From positions 2,166 through 10,733 of the forward strand of contig CACWJV010000227.1 of NCBI GenBank assembly GCA_902761265.1: a DNA stretch of 8,568 nucleotides, in the 5' to 3' direction. The DNA comes from Oscillospiraceae bacterium. GTDB lineage: Bacteria > Bacillota > Clostridia > Oscillospirales > Acutalibacteraceae. This document shows, piece after piece, positions 8,101 through 8,568 of the stretch. The notes under the pieces are model-generated. The model saw nothing but the letters and a program-made list of their open reading frames with translations, was not told where the DNA came from and made no database searches. The translations under genes and the position numbers were made by a program. Position 1 is the stretch's first letter. Every line of letters begins with the position of its first letter.

Positions 8101-8284
8101 CGGCAAGTGCGACGCCTGCGATCCCCGCCACGGGCACCCACGCCGACGCCGACAACGACGGCAAGTGCGACGCCTGCGGCGAAAAGATGACCGGCGGCAA
8201 GCACTGCAAATACTGCGGCAAAATTCACGGCGGCGCGTTCGGCTGGCTGGTGAAATTCTTCCACAGCATCTTCGCCATCTTTAA
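5177..8284 (+). CDS. Secreted BspA-type LRR protein with Big_2 and candidate cysteine peptidase domains; C-terminus frameshifted
   Basis: The signal peptide (residues 1-37) ends in AKA. Residues 41-96 form the BspA-style N-cap (GQCGENITFTID, GTLYISGTGEMY). Thirteen LRR_5-type repeats of 23 residues (two are 22 and 21) run from 101 to 398 with the pattern IPxSVxxIxxxAFxxC, and a C-cap (GTIEEWN, ATIHC) ends at 436. Residues 443-534 are a Big_2 Ig-like domain (TITWASSDPTVATVNQSGVV). Residues about 545-725 resemble papain/C39-like peptidases: GGCCFGMALTSS with C559/C560, HAVSFLRY with H700, and YTYDSNAP with D720/N722. Residues 867-981 hold Cys modules (C891, C916, C952, C978 pairs) with an Asp-rich DADNDG. 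From residue 982 the frame is lost through a 58-bp duplication, giving 54 Arg-rich residues (19 Arg); with one copy the product would be 1018 residues. The RBS is AAAGGAG (5161-5167). Residues 40-800 are coded by AT-rich DNA, unlike both ends. Probable role: cell-surface adhesion or processing; peptidase activity is inferred. Confidence 0.85.
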   Translation: MKTGKRILSIFLVALMLLTAAPLAGFVGLEVVLTAKAEPITGQCGENITFTIDKEAGTLYISGTGEMYANPSFSSRYWWAGETIQDIIIDGGITSIGGFSGLTSVTHVSIPSSVETILPWAFRGCISLASVTLPNNLKAINDVAFEDCSKLKNIKIPNSVTELGERCFSACTALLSVTIGTGINVLPAETFSMCSSLKSVVIPDNITSIKRAAFFECSNLESIFIPNSVKTIENAFTYCKKLKSIDIPDSVIELGSFYQCESLEKIVIPENVKKLVQNAFCNCSNLTEVVLPEKLEEIGPGAFQNCISLRTITIPDSLTKLGRQAFTNCEGLETVVIPKGVSIIDEFSFDGCTNLVDVTIRKGVERINSVAFSECKSLQKITIPNSVRVIERNAFKDCSSLTDVYFMGTIEEWNSIAEWNEIAVYNICLTNATIHCTDGSTEGISISLYYNTTDRPLIIENGSSSMLVATITPTNAANQTITWASSDPTVATVNQSGVVSSKREGITSITAQIETIEADTAQIGNIKAECKVIVRGNSTNNIYSLGEETYCYHNIDGGCCFGMALTSSMYYLGLLDRQIYGTNSDALYDCYTRNDKNEIMPTLKDWEIIHHFQNSQGMDFGYSATVAGTLPWLRITPHPQLISPLGSIWSISMQWRGVEADWYQVKNYVKNHQYDNKGSLIISFELSFLNDKNKKERHSHAVSFLRYEKVDGQDRIYTYDSNAPDEELYFYQDSDGSIKNSGYEKNYRMFSVNTISLEDVYKYANAAEKFKKAYAIYAKENHIVVENTPSFVLTGDFGSDTCQIMYEIPENLTEVRIVPLTDHAEFTYMGQVYHIDREDENTIGILKLAESEEDTGTLTIVNDPDNHVHIYDVDSFTAPTCSDAGEIICKCTRCGDTVTETVDALGHFDNDDDNICDDCGELMPAEEHTHEYTSTITTEPTCTTDGETTYTCTACGDTYTEPIPATGTHADADNDGKCDACDPRHGHPRRRRQRRQVRRLRRKDDRRQALQILRQNSRRRVRLAGEILPQHLRHL
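8063..8178 (+). repeat. Exact 58-bp tandem duplication causing a frameshift
   Basis: Bases 8063-8120 and 8121-8178 are identical over all 58 positions, and the identity does not extend on either side. Each unit encodes IPATGTHADADNDGKCDAC, 19 residues, plus one base. Because 58 is not divisible by three, the second unit and everything after it is read in the wrong frame. The lack of any substitution points to a recent event or an assembly error. Confidence 0.97.
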
Positions 8285-8291
8285 ACGGTGA
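8121..8291 (+). pseudogene. Out-of-frame native C-terminal tail of the LRR protein
   Basis: In the +1-shifted frame, the DNA continues the Cys module and ends in a coherent tail: GEKMTGG, a CKYCGKIHGG zinc-ribbon-like knuckle, a hydrophobic/aromatic stretch (FGWLVKFFHSIFAIF) and final KR before TGA at 8289-8291. The stretch encoded by the LRR gene's own frame here is Arg-rich and low-complexity, so the shifted frame is the ancestral one. From memory, similar CKYCG...FFHSI tails end many secreted proteins of gut clostridia; their function is unknown to me. There is no separate start codon or RBS, so this is not an independent gene. Confidence 0.85.
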
Positions 8292-8293
8292 CA

Positions 8294-8355
8294 CCTCTTC
8301 CACCGCAAGCGGTCCCCCTTCCCCAACGCGCACTGCGTGCGCTGGGGACGGCAAG
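8294..8355 (+). repeat. REP-like two-hairpin intergenic repeat, copy 2
   Basis: The element starts with CCTCTTC and a small hairpin ACCG-CAAG-CGGT (8302-8313), then CCCCCTTCCCC, then a longer imperfect hairpin with CCCCA (8321-8325) pairing TGGGG (8343-8347), ending in GGGGACGGCAAG. The order matches the reverse complement of 4649-4702, with different stem sequences, as expected of a family with compensatory variation. Confidence 0.6.
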
Positions 8356-8399
8356 AAAACATTGCAACAACACCCGCTGCCCGGCGGGTGTTTTCTTGC
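8351..8399 (+). terminator. Rho-independent terminator of the LRR-protein gene with a 10-base bulge
   Basis: AACACCCGC (8369-8377) pairs with GCGGGTGTT (8384-8392) around TGCCCG and runs into TTTTCTT. The stem can be prolonged by GCAAGAAAAC (8351-8360) pairing with the T-rich right side up to 8399 if the ten bases 8361-8370 are bulged out. It lies about 60-110 bases after the stop codons. Confidence 0.8.
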
Positions 8400-8401
8400 A
8401 C

Positions 8402-8460
8402 TCTTGTTTCTTGCCCTCTTGCCTTCTTTGTTCCCTTCGCGGCGGCGCGCTTTCGGCGGC
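8402..8460 (-). repeat. Inverted copies of blocks found after the Cys-module gene
   Basis: TCTTGTTTCTTGC (8402-8414) and TTCCCTTCGCGGCG (8431-8444) are exact reverse complements of 4481-4493 and 4585-4598. The rest is a pyrimidine-rich and then GCGGC-rich stretch with no gene. The two blocks are not in mirrored order at the two sites, so the similarity is modular. Confidence 0.6.
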
Positions 8461-8475
8461 TGCAACGCACGGCGC

Positions 8476-8486
8476 GTCACACAAAC
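8476..8486 (+). repeat. Third copy of GTCACACAAAC
   Basis: This 11-mer matches the left arm of the leader inverted repeat (5001-5011) exactly and in the same orientation. It sits 11 bases upstream of the -35 box of the next gene, whereas the copy at 5001 lies just after a -10 box. Confidence 0.7.
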
Positions 8487-8497
8487 GGAAAAAATTC

Positions 8498-8526
8498 TTG
8501 ACTATTTTCTTCTTTTGTTATATCAT
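8498..8526 (+). promoter_or_regulatory. Strong promoter of the gene entering at the right edge
   Basis: TTGACT (8498-8503) and TATCAT (8521-8526) are 17 bases apart, each one base from consensus. The predicted start would be near 8533, giving a leader of about 28 nt. Confidence 0.75.
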
Positions 8527-8560
8527 AAATTGATATTGACAAAACAGCAGGAGGCGCTTT

Positions 8561-8568
8561 ATGAACAA
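8561..8568 (+). CDS. Start of a gene truncated by the window edge
   Basis: AGGAGG (8549-8554) stands 6 bases before ATG, behind a good promoter. Only Met-Asn and two bases of the next codon (AA) are present, so nothing can be said about the product. Confidence 0.6.

Noticed and set aside
8100..8130. Programmed ribosomal frameshifting to explain the two frames
   Set aside because: No slippery heptamer or downstream pseudoknot is evident, and the exact 58-bp duplication explains the frame change fully.
7571..8480. Minus-strand and alternate-frame open frames over the 3' end of the LRR gene
   Set aside because: They are shadows of GC-rich repetitive Cys-module DNA. Only the + frame ending at 8291 is meaningful, as the displaced tail.

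Overview
The window looks like chromosomal DNA from a Gram-positive gut clostridium, most likely an uncultured member of the Oscillospirales/Ruminococcaceae. This rests on strong AGGAGG-type ribosome sites, sigma-A-like promoters with extended -10 boxes, classical hairpin-plus-T-run terminators, BspA-type leucine-rich-repeat and Cys-module secreted proteins, and short GC-rich hairpin repeats between genes. The assignment is an inference from sequence style; there is no marker gene.

Layout, all genes on the + strand. (1) 1-1645: a -10-like box, a 12-TM major facilitator transporter of the SLC45/sugar-transporter type, and a perfect terminator. (2) 1646-4538: a separately promoted 899-residue secreted protein with 18 CxxC motifs in tandem Cys modules, followed by an Ig-like domain and a fibronectin type III domain, then a terminator. 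(3) 4539-5176: a long gene-free stretch with a REP-like two-hairpin repeat, a 31-bp inverted repeat, a probable promoter, a 98-nt inverted-repeat leader and an antiterminator/terminator pair just before the next gene. (4) 5177-8291: a large secreted protein with a BspA N-cap, 13 leucine-rich repeats, a Big_2 Ig-like domain, a candidate papain-like cysteine peptidase domain and C-terminal Cys modules. Its 3' end is shifted out of frame by an exact 58-bp tandem duplication. (5) 8292-8568: a second REP-like copy in opposite orientation, a terminator, a strong promoter, an RBS and the first codons of another gene.

The two large genes share the same kind of signal peptide and the same C-x(n)-CxxC module, so both probably build the cell surface or secretome. 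The transporter is a separate transcription unit with no visible functional link. The most notable points are the attenuator-like leader of the LRR gene, the frameshifting 58-bp duplication that removes its conserved-looking tail, the AT-rich body of that gene between GC-rich ends, and the recurrence of GTCACACAAAC on both sides of it.
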